Part shown: positions 1 through 11,149 of the stretch, one piece after another
Layout of the letters: every line of letters starts with the position of its first letter
Position numbering within the stretch: position 1 is the first letter of the stretch
DNA from: Sycobia sp. Sy_11
Taxonomy: Eukaryota; Arthropoda; Insecta; Hymenoptera; Epichrysomallidae
Assembly (NCBI GenBank): GCA_018907035.1
Contig: JACCIC010000177.1
Location: 372,001 to 436,000, forward strand
Direction: 5' to 3'
Length of the DNA: 64,000 nucleotides
The notes under the pieces: generated by a model
Databases searched by the model: none
The model's input: only the letters and a program-made list of their open reading frames with translations
Told to the model about the DNA's origin: nothing
Made by a program: the position numbers and the translations under genes

Positions 1-640
1 GTCTCCATCAGTCTCCAGGCAAAAAAGACGTTGCGATTGCTTTCAAGTAAATTCTGCACATACTACTTCTCTATAGGGTTGAGGAGCTCGGCTTGTATCA
101 GCTCTTTTATTCCTAATGTCTGAGTATATACGATGATTCCGATATCTGGACCAGAATTTATTGAATTAATTACATTCTGAGTGATATCTAGATCTTCAGA
201 GCTATTATAAAGTTAGGGATCTCTTCTTTTGATTTCCCAAGGAATTCCTCCAATAGCGGTTTTTGATACAAATTTAATAGAATGATCGATAATGGGATAA
301 TGTCTCCGTTTTGCTTTATAATCTAATTTTACGTATGAATCGCAATGATAACGCGCACCTAAGATTCCAGTATAATGTATTACAAAGTCGTCGCGGATGA
401 CATGAAAATAAAAAATTCCTCCTAGTATTTTAATTTTTATCGTTCCAAGCGTGAGAAGTAGTTTAAAGCTTATGCCTTTCAAGAACGCTCGTTCTCACTC
501 GTTGATCTCAAATTGAGCTAGCATTGATTCTATTTTATCAAATTTGCTTCTGATCCTGTATCTATCAGAAATATGGACATTTACAACAGGAAGAAGTATT
601 CTTTTTTACTCTGTAGGGATGTTAATTATTCTAAAACCGG
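1..640 (-). mobile_element. Ty3/gypsy protease and protease-RT linker remnant
   Basis: Read on the minus strand, 213-482 is an open 89-codon stretch containing the motif FHVIRDDFVIHYTGILG. This fits the C-terminal half of a gypsy-type retropepsin, where a GILG-like motif follows an acidic DxF segment. Further downstream (1-200) the reading continues as a linker of the kind found between protease and reverse transcriptase. Stops near 545 and at the 213 end break the frame. The catalytic DTG of the N-terminal half is not visible, and the RT would lie left of the window. It is a relic. It is not in the right order to belong to the minus-strand gypsy pol at 6550-8140, so it is a separate copy or a rearrangement. 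Confidence 0.6.
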
Positions 641-1015
641 GTATTTCTATGATGGCGTTCTATGAAATCTTCCTGGCCGTGACTCCTGGCTTGGTCACGG
701 TCTGGGTCGGTTCACCAGCCTTGGACCACAACCGTTTTCGCTTAATATTGTCGTATGTGATCCATTCGTCGTCGCCAGTCACCATCCGCTTCAAAAATGG
801 GTAGAGTTCGTTCCGTTTTAGCAGCACATCGCAGGCGTTGATTCAGCCCAGAAGGTTCTTTTTGCGTCATATCATGTAGCACCCAGACATCCAACTTTTT
901 TTTTGTATCCAGCCTTCTGCAGATGGTTTAAAATGGTTTCATGACTAACTCTCATCTCTAGCACGATGTCCTGATATGCCACATGCCGGTCTAACTCGAT
1001 AAATTCCATGATTTC
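640..1015 (-). mobile_element. mariner transposase fragment (N-terminal and first-D region)
   Basis: The minus-strand translation gives a helix-turn-helix segment (ETILNHLQKAGYKKK) followed, after frame breaks, by VTGDDEWITYDNIKRKR, typical of the first catalytic Asp region of mariner transposases. At least one stop and frame changes interrupt it. The fragment abuts gypsy material on both sides near 640 and 1016, and I see no terminal inverted repeats, so it is an internal piece rather than an intact insertion. It belongs to a different mariner subfamily from the relics at 5857, 19085 and 37969, judged by the different wording of this region. Confidence 0.75.
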
Positions 1016-2160
1016 CGCAGGCGGGAGGGGGGCGCTTCACCGATCGGCGCAAGTGACATAAACTCGCGCCGCTCCGTGAATAGCTCTGGCTTGCCAAAAT
1101 CCCATGATGTCGGACATATCGTACGATGGTGGAACGTCCGCTTCACGGGAGATAAAGACGAGAGTATCGACCTTTTCTTGACAAGAATAGAAGAGTGCCG
1201 AACTCTTGCGTGCCTCGATGAGAGTGAAGTGCTATCCTCGCTCTCGGAGCTCATGGAGGGTGTTGCGGCCATGCGGTACCACAACAACCGCGAGCAATGG
1301 CATACGTGGGCTGACTTTTGTCAAGCGGCTCGAAGATTTTACGGCAACAGTCGCAGTTACCAGCAAAGTCTGGTAACGAAAGCGAATCATCGCACGCAGG
1401 GCGCGGACGAGCCCGTGCGCGACTATTTAACATGTCTGCTGACGATCTTTAGAACAGATACCGCAGCTACGTGAGCAGTATCAAGTCGAGCTGCTCCTCA
1501 AAGTATGCAGCCGCGTATCCAAGGCTGTAGAATCCATTCCGTAGAAGAATTTATCGACGTGGCGATACTAATCGAGCAGATGATTCCACCGTTGGAAAAT
1601 TCCGTCGTGTCAGAAGCCTCGTATCGGTACGTGAAGCGACAACACAAAGCTGCGAAAACGCGCGGAACGAGTAAACCCGCCAACGTAAAGGCAAACCCGG
1701 CGTCTGTCAGCGTCGCAGCCGCAGAAGTTCCTCCAGCTGCAACGAATGCTAGCGAGTCGATATATAAGGATCTGCTCAACGAAATGCACAAAATTCGCGA
1801 GCGTTTCGATCATGAGCACGCCTGCTAGCGGGAGCAATCCATCGCTCCCCGCGACAAGCCAGGAGCAAAAGAACGTCCCGATAATTAGCAGGAAGAGCGG
1901 AGGTAGTCCCAAGAGATCACGACCCAATCGAGGCAACTTCTCGTCACTCGCCGCCTCAACGACACGAGAGCGGCGACCAACGACGACGAGACCGAGGACC
2001 AGAGAGGAACGATCGATCGTCCTCTCGACAATGGTAACCAAGATAGAGCGACTCTGAATCCGGCGCCAAGCAGAAGGCGCCAAAAGCCGTCTTGAAGTGC
2101 TGGGACTGTGGCCTTCCCAGGTACATGTCTCGTTCGTCCCCGAAATGTTCGGAAAATGGG
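1016..2160 (+). pseudogene. gypsy Gag remnant with decayed zinc knuckle
   Basis: 1076-1474 translates to a Gag capsid-like segment (W-rich helix, FxQAARRFYG, then EPVRDYLTCLLTIFR), in the style of the retrotransposon Gag family. It ends at a stop near 1472, and 1505-1828 continues Gag-like sequence in a shifted frame. At about 2096-2145 CWDCGLPRYMSRSSPKC resembles the nucleocapsid CCHC knuckle, but with Tyr where His is expected and Ser before the last Cys region, so zinc binding is probably lost. The protease expected next is absent: the sequence passes quickly into RT at about 2380, implying an internal deletion. The 5' LTR is not visible because a mariner fragment abuts the left edge. Confidence 0.7.
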
Positions 2161-2219
2161 ACGGGGCGCGCGTAAAATAGACCGTAGACGCCCCCGCCTC
2201 CGTTCAGCAGGCCTCTCAG

Positions 2220-3127
2220 ATGCGGCAAGAAGAAAGCGGACCGCAGGACGCGGAAACGCAACCGTACGGATCAAGCGAAACGCGAGACAAAGCGGCACCT
2301 AAGACGAGTACTAGTGCGGCGGCACGCGCCTCTCAAATGAATAAACCACCAGAAGGATCGAGGTGGTGTAAATTGCAGAGGGCGAGATATATCTCGACCC
2401 TCTATCTAAGCAGCGCATATCACCAGATTCTATTGACACCTGCGTCTAGGCCGATTACTGCCTTTACGGTCCCTGGAAAAGACCTCTTCCAGTTCACGAG
2501 GATGCCTTATGAATTAAGTCAGGCGGGCGCGACTTTCCAGGCCCTGCGCTCGAGCCCTTCGCGTTCTCGTATCTCGATCACATAACCATCGTAACCGAGA
2601 CATTCGAGGAGCATATGAAGTGGCTCGAGCACGTGTTTCAGCGCACTAAGGAAGCTAGACTCACTATACACAAAGGAAAAAGTGAGTTCTGCCGAAGTGA
2701 AGTCAGAGACATCGGTGTGCTATTAAACCGAGAGGGATTTCGGCCCGATCCAGCAAAGATCGAGCCGGTTCTGAATTATCCGGCTCCGAAAAATTTGAAG
2801 CAGCTCCGGCGCTTCATGGGCATGGTTTCCTGGTATAAGAAGTTACTGCGAGATTTCACCAGCACCGTGGAACCTCTGACGCGCTTGAAGAAGAAAGATA
2901 CTCGATACGCGTGGGCAGAAGAGCAAGAAAGCGCTTTTTCTTCCGTGAATGCTCTCATTGCATCGATGCCCGTACTGCAGCGGCCGAGATTCGACGAGTT
3001 ACTTATCGTGCAAAACGACGCGAACGACACCGGCTTGGGAGCGGTGTTGCTCCAAATGATGGCAAGGAGCGCGTGCTCGAATTTACGAGCCGCACAATAT
3101 CCTCGTCCGAACGCAATTATAGCGTAA
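2220..3127 (+). pseudogene. gypsy reverse transcriptase remnant
   Basis: 2372-2560 encodes ARYISTLYLSSAYHQILL and the following FTVPGKDLFQFTRMPYELS block, corresponding to gypsy RT motifs around the first catalytic Asp (here the D of the usual DLSSAY is Y). A frame change near 2560 leads to YLDHITIVTETFEEHM, where the second Asp of the YLDD catalytic box is His. The thumb and connection run to about 2900 (GFRPDPAKIEPV, LKQLRRFMGMVSWYKKL), followed by the RNase H start VQNDANDTGLGAVL. Loss of catalytic residues and a frameshift make the enzyme non-functional. Confidence 0.85.
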
Positions 3128-3360
3128 CGGAGCGCGAATGTCTTGCTGTGTTATGGGCACTTAAAAGATTTCGCCCCTATCTGGAAGGTTATCACTTTAA
3201 AGTGATAACCGATCATAGCAGTCTACGGTAGTTGTGTAATCTTCGCAACCCTACCGGACGCTTTGCTCGCTGGGCCCTTGAACTGCAGGGCCATAGCTAC
3301 GAAGTGGAGCACCGAAAAGGTACCGTTAATTACGTCTCTGATGCGCTCTCGCGCATGTAC
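2911..3360 (+). pseudogene. gypsy RNase H remnant
   Basis: After a frame change near 3055 the sequence reads LEFTSRTISSSERNYSVTER, then ECLAVLWALKRFRPYLEG and VITDHSSLR, which carry the conserved Glu and Asp of the gypsy RNase H. A TAG at 3229-3231 interrupts it immediately after the DHSSLR motif. In the same frame the domain then continues (PTGRFARWALELQGHSYEVEH, DALSRMY) to about 3360. It is one element with the RT upstream and the integrase downstream. Confidence 0.85.
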
Positions 3361-3549
3361 GAAGCAAACGAGCCGTTGATAAATGCTGTGTCTCTGGGCT
3401 GACGAAACGACCGACGAGTGTTATCTTGAGAAGCTGAAAGCGGTCCAAAGAAGTCTGACGCATCACCCGATTTGGAAAATCCTCAACGGGCAGTTGTACA
3501 AATATTGCCAGGCGTGTACAAATATTGACAGACATGTATAAATATTGCG

Positions 3550-4677
3550 AGCATGCGAATAGCTGGAACCACGGAGGGCGACGAGGCTTGGAAACTCGTC
3601 ATCCATTACGAAAAACGCAAAGTCGTACTGCAAGAATGCCACGATGAACAGACGGCTGGACACATGGGCCGAGAAAAAACTTACGTTCGCGTGACGGCTT
3701 ATTACCACTGGCCTAGCACTTACAACGACGTGGCAGCGTACGTACGCCACTGTCGCGTATGCCAGCAAGGTAAAGTGGAACAGCGGGCTCCTGCTGGTTT
3801 GATAGGGAGACGCTAGGCCAACCGACCATGGCAAATAATCGCGAGCGATATAATGGGCCCCTTTCCCAGGAGCACGCGAGGATTCGAGTATATTCTAATT
3901 TTCGAAGACCTCTTCACGCGGTGGATCGAGCGTGTATCGATCCGAACCGCGAACGCTCGTACGATAATCCGAGAGTTGAGTGAGAAGATTGTCCTGCGCT
4001 ACGGTAAGCCCAAAGTATTTTTGACAGACAACGGCACGGAATTTAAAAACCGTGCCATTGAAGAATATCTCTCGTCTTTGGGGGTGGAGCATACGACGGT
4101 GCCTCCGTATCACCCCCAAGCCAATCCCGTCGAGCGCGTCAATTGGACGATCAAAACCATGATCATGAGTTTTATAGAAGGAAATCACCGGTCGTGAGAC
4201 GCTAACCTCGTCGAACTCATTTTCGCATATAACACGGCGATACAGGCTTTTACAGGCGTAAGTCTGACTATATTGGTGTATGGCAGGTAGCCCGAACCGT
4301 CTGACACGGCCCGACGATTGATGGAACGGTCCGCCGCAGAAAACGAAGCGGACCTGGCGCTAGGCAGTTGGAGAAGCCGCACGGAGCCGCTCCACGACTT
4401 GCACGGCGACGCCTCCGCGCGCGCCCGCGTCGCACAAGGCAGACAGGCCGCGTACTATGATAAGAAGATGCGTCATGTTCAATATTCACCGGCAGAGCTC
4501 GTATGGAGAAGAAAACGAGTTCTCTGGTCGGCGGCGCAAGCTATTGCAGCGAAATTAGCCCCGAAGTTTACCGGGCCGTATACAGTAATATCTCAGCTCG
4601 GCTCGAATACGTACGAATTGCTCGACCCTGCCGACGAGATCGAGAAGCCAATCAAGTCAAGCCGAAGAGCGTCATGA
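3550..4677 (+). pseudogene. gypsy integrase remnant (zinc finger, DDE core, C-terminal domain)
   Basis: The HHCC zinc domain is visible at about 3630-3780 (ECHDEQTAGHMGREKTYV, then HCRVCQQGK). After a stop near 3815 the catalytic core follows: first Asp in IIASDIMGPFP (about 3840), second Asp in FLTDNGTEF (about 4020) and Glu in NPVERVNWTIK (about 4130). A TGA at about 4196 and further breaks separate the core from a C-terminal domain at 4318-4677 containing a GPY/F-like KFTGPYTVISQLGSNTYEL. All three acidic residues are retained, unlike in the RT, but the stops make it a relic. Confidence 0.85.
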
Positions 4678-4787
4678 CAGGTGCGCAGAAACTCAGTCAC
4701 CAATGGACGGCGTAGCGATCGAGGCGACGGGCAGCCTGCCTAGCGTGCGAAGCGAGCGGCAAAGTCCTCGGCGCGTCGACAAATGTA

Positions 4788-5015
4788 ATGCGCACCGGAT
4801 CTGCGTCCCAAGCGAAGAAACGCGGTCGACCGCGAAAATCTGTAACGGTAGTGCGCCGGGCCACTGAGCGTGCGAGCGAAGGAGTGGACGATGTAATTAG
4901 GCCAATGCGTGGCCCAGGGCGTCCGAAAGGATCGGTTAGCAAGCGTACGGTTTCGAGGCGAACCCCAACCTTGAGCGTAAGGCGACGGCGACTGCGGGTG
5001 CGAAAAATGCTTTAA
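4788..5015 (+). other. basic tail with AT-hook-like motifs after gypsy integrase
   Basis: This 75-codon open stretch contains KKRGRPRKS and RGPGRPKGS, two matches to the GRP core of AT-hook DNA-binding motifs, plus a basic RTVSRRTP...RRRRLRVRK tail. It lies just downstream of the integrase C-terminal domain in a different frame. I infer it was a C-terminal extension of the polyprotein or a small downstream ORF of the same element. A chance GC-rich basic ORF is possible, but two spaced GRP cores are hard to dismiss. Confidence 0.5.
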
Positions 5016-5856
5016 CGATGGCTTTGAGAAAATATATTTCGTTAGCGCCGCGGTTTTGTAGCAGAGCTGCCCACCCAGGTAAGCAGGGCCCAGACCCTGC
5101 ATGGGGGTGTCACGAGGTCGCATCGGAAATGCGCTTCGTAAGCCGCGTCCCGTGCACGTAAACACCGCGTGAAGTGAAGATTCGGCGCGGAGAGGTGCGA
5201 AGCTCAGTTAGAGTCTCGTCTCGTATAATAACAGGAGAGCTACGTGCGTTCGAGTCGTGTAAAAGGAAGAAAGCGGAGTTTTATATACGAGCTTCAGACG
5301 TTTCATGGAGGAAAGGAAAACTTCGCGCCAGGTTCCGCGTCGTCTGCAGCGGTGCATCCCGTGTCGGTGAACGAGAGGAGCACGCGAGATCGAGGGGATC
5401 GTCCGCGGCAGCCAACAACTGCTGGTGAGACTGCGTCGACATCCGTACTCCTGGGGGACGCGCCGTCGTGAGTACACAGTGGTCAGTCCATGCGCGTGGG
5501 CTCTTGCGAGGCGTTCCGCCGGCGAGCGAATCAGCGTGGGGGTGAGAGAGAGCGAGAGAGATTCTGATTCCAATGACCTCTGAGAAGACCAAGGCCTCCA
5601 AAAAATCAGCTCGAAGGGATGAGTCGGGCTGTTTGGTAGCCCTGATGGATCTAGGCTAAGCTTAGCCGCCACATCTTCCCACGCAATTCCTTCAGTGCGG
5701 TGATGAAAGTGCAAGTTCTGCATCTGCTGCAAAAAAGGGTAGAACGAACTATAATAATGGAAAGGTAATCTCTCCTTTGGTTCGACGTATAGCTTCAGAT
5801 GTTCAACATGAACTAATTGTTCAATCTATCCGTCATAATCTTGCAGCTCGTAAGTA
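5016..5856 (+). other. GC-rich 3' end of the gypsy element, no gene recognised
   Basis: This stretch is more GC-rich than the surrounding intron and includes a short hairpin (GCAGGG, six-base loop, CCCTGC near 5083-5100). It probably contains the 3' untranslated region and LTR material of the upstream gypsy element, but I could not delimit TG...CA ends or find a matching 5' LTR. From about 5700 the composition changes to AT-rich sequence that I cannot classify. Confidence 0.3.
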
Positions 5857-6545
5857 CGTGGTCAGACATTTAAGTAATGCGATAAAATTGAAAAATGGAT
5901 TGTATTTAAAAATTAAGCACCATCGTTTTGATCTTCTTCAAAATAGTCTCATCCGGCAGCTATACACTTATTCTAGTGAGTTTTTCAGTTTTCGTAACAA
6001 TTCTGGAACACTTCTTGTTGAACTTTTCCATCTACCCTCCTTCAATGGAGTCAAAATGTCGCTCTTTGACAAATTTGTTCAATTGGGCGAATAGGAATAA
6101 GTCGGAGGGTAACATCTGCGGTAAATAGGGCGGTTGTGGTAACTTCGCGATACCTTTCGACGCCAAAAACTGAAAGTCCCTAAACACACTATGACAGGGA
6201 GCATTGTCGTGATGCAGAAGCCAAGTCTTCGCGATCTTTTGATGCACTATGAATTTCGGAATTTTTCGAGCACTTTGCCGTAGCATACTTGATTTATGGT
6301 TTGTTCAGGTGATACAAGCTCTTCGTGAATCACCCCTTTGCTGTCGAAGAAGCAAATTAACATGGTTTTCACTTTGGACTTGCTCATTCTCGCCTTATTT
6401 CGCCTTGGTGGTCCAGGGAACGACGATTGATCACTTTATCGTTTAGACTCGCAGTCATATTGAAAGAATCATCTTTCATCTGCAGTAATAACTCTATCGA
6501 GAAGAGTAGGAATACTTTCAACTTGCTAGAGACAATCTTGAGGGA
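5857..6545 (-). mobile_element. mariner element, 5'-truncated, dead
   Basis: The terminal inverted repeat is visible at 5857-5885 (begins CGTGGTCAGACATTTAAGTA) preceded by a TA at 5855-5856. It matches the ends of the relic at 37969-38532. On the minus strand the transposase reads VITADERWFFQYD, SKSKVKTMLICFFDSKG, WLLHHDNAPCHS and LASKGIAKLPQPPYLPQM, giving the catalytic Asp regions of a D,D34D mariner, with several stops and frame breaks. The other terminus is missing: at about 6545 the sequence joins a gypsy integrase relic directly. The first catalytic region is intact as text, but the gene is not translatable. Confidence 0.85.
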
Positions 6546-6549
6546 TATT

Positions 6550-6880
6550 CATTGGACGGGCTTTTTGCTTATCTGAAAGGTTGCATGTACCATCTTCACT
6601 ACCTCGGATTGCTGGCATATAAGATAGTTCTTCACATCATTTTCAACTGTCTTAAAAAATCAAGGCCAATAAGAGAACTTGCTGACTCTAGCGCACGTCT
6701 TTTCTCGACCTGGATGTGCGGCTGTCGGGTTTTCGTAATACTCGTTAAGTACAACATTTCAACGCTCATTAAGAACGATGATCATCGATACATCTTCGTC
6801 GCTCAGAATCACCTCGAGAACTTCATCTGGGCGATAGCCGTATAACTGCCCACCCATTATTTTTCCATTTCAGATAATAG
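6550..6880 (-). pseudogene. gypsy integrase zinc-domain remnant
   Basis: Minus-strand translation gives VVLNEYYENPTAAHPGREKT followed by a YWP segment and NYLICQQSEV. This is the layout of a gypsy integrase HHCC domain with one expected His replaced (YYENP) and one Cys missing. It continues the RNase H and RT relics at higher coordinates in the correct 5' to 3' order for a minus-strand pol. It is truncated by the mariner at about 6550, so the catalytic core is absent. Confidence 0.7.
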
Positions 6881-7445
6881 TTGGGTCATTAGTGGACGTT
6901 TTTGAACCATATCAGACACTACTCATCTTGGATATTTGCTGCCCAGGTCACAGAGGAGAAGAAAGCATTGCCGCCCTCGGACATCCTTGAAAGGACGTCT
7001 GGCACTTCATTTAACGTATCTTTTCGATCCTCCATCTTGAAACATTGCCCTTGCAACCTAAGAGCCTATCTATCGAACCTGCCGGTTAGGTTGTGCATCG
7101 TATGCATCCACCTCAGACTACTATGGTCCGTAACGATGCGGAAATGATATCCGTTTTTATATGGACGCAATTTCTAAATGGCCCATATGACAGCCTCTGT
7201 TTCTATTACCGAATCGGTTTTTTCGGCTTAGTAGAGAGTTCTACTCGTAAAACTCCCATACCTTTGTCTTGTTTGTTTTTTCTGTCGATTTCCTGCGTGA
7301 GGACCGCTTCAATAGCAGTATCACTCGAATTTGTTTGCACGGTGAACTGAATATCGAACAACGGTCTCTGCAGGACAGGTGTCGAAGCGATCATTGATTT
7401 GATTTTATCAAAGTCAATTGATTCATTATACCTCAGTCCACTCAT
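6880..7445 (-). pseudogene. gypsy RNase H remnant (minus strand)
   Basis: 7206-7445 reads VLQRPLFDIQFTVQTNSSDT, then AIEAVL, with the first acidic RNase H position altered to Asn. Beyond a frame change the sequence at 6900-7200 reads FRIVTDHSSLRWMHTMHNLT and then DVLSRMSEGG. The final Asp-containing DHSS motif is present. Stops at several points make it non-coding. It sits between the RT (7600-8140) and the integrase zinc domain (6550-6880) of the same element. Confidence 0.8.
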
Positions 7446-7599
7446 ATTATCAATCTTTCCTGGCTAGACGAGGCTAAGTTGCTTAAGATTTTTTGATTTC
7501 GTGTATCGAATTACTGGTTCGATCTTTGAGAGATCAGGACAGAATTCCTTACGAATAAGGAGAACGCCTAAATACTTAATTTCAGTGTGTCTATCGATT

Positions 7600-8140
7600 A
7601 ATCGTGAGTAGAGTTTCAGATACTCAAGTTATAAAACGATGTATCCAATCTAAAAGTTTATTACATCTCTCCGTGGCGATGATGATATCTTTAAGATAGG
7701 AGAAAGCATTCGATTCAAATTCTGATTCTATTATTCGATCTATCCGTCGCTTCAGCGTTCGACAGACCGAAAGGCATCCGGTGAACTGGAATAATCCCAT
7801 TCTAGGCACCGTAAATAATATAATCGGTTTAGATTCTGGTTGAAGTAGTATTTGATGATCGCACTACTCAGATCCAAGGTCGAAATATATCTAGCTGACT
7901 GTAGCTTCCTTAGGATCTGATCCCTATTAGGCCACGGGTATGCATCGGGTTTCGCACCTTCGAATTTACTTTTCAAAAATTGATACAAAACTATATTCTC
8001 CGATTCTCTTTCGTACACTACGGGGCTTGCTCAACCACTAGTGGATGTTTCAATTACTGCAGCCTCTAATATTTCTTTAAAATAAGAATGCATTTCTTCT
8101 TAAGTTTTCTTAGAGAGTGGGTAAGCCTATTGACGTATAT
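7600..8140 (-). pseudogene. gypsy reverse transcriptase remnant (minus strand)
   Basis: From 8140 downward the translation gives an RT lead-in (LEAAVIETSTSG), GAKPDAYPWPN, ARYISTLDLSSA with the first catalytic Asp, and after frame changes SYLKDIIIATE, where the first Asp of the YLDD box is Lys. Frame changes near 7850 and 7800 and a stop after the linker to RNase H are evident. The copy is a different, more AT-rich gypsy from the plus-strand one at 1016-5170. Confidence 0.8.
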
Positions 8141-8252
8141 GGCGAGCATTTCCTACATCACATGTGTTACCCTAGTAGTACGTCGCAGTGACACTTCTCC
8201 CTCTAGGGGGGGAATGTATATATGGATGTATATATGGAATATGTATATATTC

Positions 8253-8255
<3 letters not shown>

Positions 8256-8292
<37 letters not shown>
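8256..8292. repeat. (TA)n microsatellite
   Basis: An essentially uninterrupted run of TA dinucleotides. It lies just beyond the 5' edge of the minus-strand gypsy relic. Confidence 0.95.
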
Positions 8293-8296
<4 letters not shown>

Positions 8297-8540
8297 TATA
8301 TAATTAATTCATACATATAAATAATTCTGTTAATTGTAAAAAGCAAAATATTTAAACCAAGTATGCGTACAACACAAATAAGTTATTACATTTTTATTCA
8401 TTTAACTTTATGAAATTAAATAATTTATTGAATAAATAAAACTGATTATTCAACGGCGGAAAACTGGCCGTTTCATAATCATTCATAAGATTTAAATTTA
8501 GAGTATAGGAAAATGCATTCCAGCATTGCCATATCTACTT

Positions 8541-8573
8541 ATCGGCAACTTATGGGACGCATAAGTTGCCGAT
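8541..8573. repeat. perfect 14-bp hairpin
   Basis: ATCGGCAACTTATG at 8541-8554 is exactly complementary to 8560-8573, with a 5-base loop GGACG. It could be the end of an LTR or of a small DNA element, or a structured RNA segment. Nothing nearby decides between these. Confidence 0.6.
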
Positions 8574-10102
8574 AGGCAAGGTAGAGAAGGTTCACAAGAA
8601 ACAATATATCCTTACCTAGTACTCGTTGGAACTCTCGGGTTCGCCTTGCATGGCAAATCTCTCATTTCGTAAATAAAGCCTTTCCGTACCCGGTAAAAAT
8701 TTTTCTATAATTACTGTGTCTATGTTAGATGAACAGTTATTAAATATGTAAGACACAGCACCCTGAACGTAGGTTAAAATTTCTCAGATGCTCGTATATA
8801 TGTTCCATTTCTATATTATGATTTATTATATTAAAATTTGTTATATTGCATGTCGGATTGTATATGTTTATTGCTTAGATTTATGAGCAGGATGATTAAA
8901 AGGCTTTTTGAATTTTCAAAATTGATTGAGCCTCCTTCGAATTGCAGCAAAGAAGTTAATTTTCCTATTATTGGAAGATGGACAACATAAACGACTAATA
9001 ATTTTCCTACCACAAACGAGATCGTGATCCTGGTTGCGAAGCGTTCATCAAACGACCAGCGGAATGAAATATACCTTTGCTCTATATGCTTCTCAAAATC
9101 ATCCAGCTGCGTATAAATTTCCAGCGTGGAAAATGACACCGGGTAAATAACGCCGAATAATAGTATTAAGACATATATTTATATCCAGTTAATAATAAAA
9201 TCTGTTTAATATTTATTTTTATTTTATTATTTTCCTTTGTTTTTTTCTGTTATAGATATATACCGTAACATAGGATGATATATGTACAAAGGAGTTTATG
9301 GTTTTTTGAATAAAACTTTATTTTTAAGTTTTATTAAAAAAATACACTATATGTTACTTTACAAAAGTATTAAATATAAATCTTTTACAATAATATAAAA
9401 TAATGAGAATACGGTGTAATGGACCCTCTAATTGTTTAAAAGCTTTTCTCTATCGTGTATCGTATTTATATAAATGATAGTTTTTCCTAATTAGAGTTCA
9501 TAATACATAGTCAAGTATATGTAATACACATAAGTATTAATTCAAGTTTCCAAATTATTACATATTATTATTCAATACTTAAGTTGCTTGTTAAAAGTGT
9601 GCCTATGCACTCATTTATTTATAATTTGGAAATTAGTTACTTGATGACTAAATGATTTCATTATCTGATTTCCGAAATAACTATCTATATAAAATTATAG
9701 TGGAAACCTATCCACACTGTGAAATTATTGTAGTCTCTTACACTAGTCATTTATAAACCGCTTCAAATTAGCTTCAATCACTTGTAATAATCGAAATTAT
9801 TTATGAAGAAAAGTATTTGAGATTTTTTTAAATCAATTGAAAACCAGTTTTCAATTTCAATTAATTGAAGTAATTTTCAACAAATCACTAGTAACAGAAT
9901 CTTGCGAAAAAACTGAAAAGTTGTGTGTCAAAATAATTGTAATTTTATGGAAATTTCATTGCGGATATGAGTATTTAGGATTCTTCATATGTTACTATTA
10001 TTGGCTCTTAATCAAAGTGAAATACACATATTTAATAAAAATTATTTACTGAAAATAAAATACATGTTAAAATAAGTTTTAAATTATATTTTCATAGTAT
10101 TG
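8574..10102. other. AT-rich Shaker intron, no gene recognised
   Basis: I see no convincing coding exon. A 102-codon minus-strand open frame at 8831-9139 contains no motif I recognise and has a composition like its surroundings. A moderately GC-rich patch at 8600-8770 may be the end of an LTR. The expected S6/C-terminal exon of the channel gene is not here. Confidence 0.5.
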
Positions 10103-10476
10103 TATTTCCACATCATAAATAATTGAGTGTATAGACAGACTTTTAATAGCAATTTTTCTATTGAATAATAATAGATAATTGGGTAAATTACTTGAATTGA
10201 TACTTACGTATATTATGTATACTTTACCATGTAAAAATTGATTTCGATACTTTCTTTTGTGTAAATAAGAAATAATTGAATATAATTCTAAATTACCATT
10301 TTATTACTACCTTAAGCTGTATCTTTTTTTTAAGAATGAAGAATATTTACGTATGACTGCGTAGTCAAATTGGGAAAAAATATCATTGATATAAATATAA
10401 TATATTATATAGAATAGCTTTTAAATGATTAGAATGTCTAATAAATTTACTCTATTTAATATTATTGTATAAAGTA
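10103..10476. repeat. dispersed repeat, copy 1 (partner at 18699-19080)
   Basis: This AT-rich segment aligns collinearly and in the same orientation with 18699-19080. Shared blocks include TATTTCCACAT, TGTAAAAATTGATTTC, GAAGAATATTTACGTATGA, AAAAAATATCATTGATAT and TGTATAAAGTA, with scattered substitutions and small indels. No coding motif is visible. It is either an intron duplication around the pore exon or two copies of an unrecognised element. Confidence 0.8.
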
Positions 10477-10999
10477 TTTTCAATAGATATACTTTCCACT
10501 TTTCTAGACCTTGCGTAATTAGAAGGCAATTTTGAGTATAACAACATTATGAAGATTGGCGCATTTCGGGTATAATTTTTAGGACTGTCACATGTATCAG
10601 CATGAACGTACGCAAGTAAAATGCCCATATCTACTACCTGCAAATAACGTTTTTGAATAAAACTTGACGTAATGTCAAGAAATACAATTTTGTATTTTGG
10701 TTGCTGCACAATGACCCTTTAGAACTAAAGTGCTGAGAATTAGAGAAAAATTTGTTATTATTGATATTCTACAAGATATACGTTGAGTCAGTTGGTACGG
10801 AGGCACTTTTCTTTATGTTATCCAACTATGCTTAAAGATGCTTAAAGACTATGCTTAATGACATTAAACTTAAACTATAAATTTCCTTTTTGCATTTAGA
10901 ACTTTGCGCAAGATCTGTCAAGCTTTGCTGAATATATGAGTGCTTAAATTATTTATTTTACGACAATAATAAACGAAATATATAATAGGTAGAACATAC
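10477..10999 (-). other. Sh: intron 3' of the pore exon
   Basis: On the minus strand this follows the pore exon. The donor at 10999-10994 reads GTATGT, a good insect 5' splice site. An 85-codon open frame at 10452-10709 shows no channel sequence. No acceptor followed by S6 coding sequence was found anywhere down to position 1. Confidence 0.6.
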
Positions 11000-11129
11000 G
11001 TCATATCACCGTAGCCAACTGTTGTCATGGTTACAACTGCCCACCAAAATGCATCTGGAATAGACTTGAAGAAAGAATTTTCTGAACCAGCTTCCGCAAA
11101 ATAAACGGCTGATGAAAAAAGTACTACAC
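11000..11129 (-). CDS. Sh: Shaker (Kv1) channel exon: S5 end, pore helix, selectivity filter
   Basis: This 130-bp exon encodes the part of a voltage-gated potassium channel that forms the ion pathway in the plasma membrane. It is flanked on the minus strand by a TTATTCCAG acceptor and a GTATGT donor. It begins with the last two bases of a split Gly codon and ends with the first two bases of a Thr codon (phase 1 in, phase 2 out). It carries 42 whole codons: [13 protein letters not shown] of S5, the turret [14 protein letters not shown], the pore helix WAVVTM, and the TTVGYGDM filter signature that defines K+ selectivity. The split Gly joins exactly to the exon at 39270-39913. No stop or frameshift is visible, so it appears functional. 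S6 must be on a further exon outside the window. Confidence 0.96.
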
Positions 11130-11149
11130 CTGGAATAATATATAGTCAT

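Noticed and set aside
1..10999. Searched for the S6/C-terminal Shaker exon
   Set aside because: No sequence coding for the expected PVP-containing S6 was seen. It is probably left of the window.
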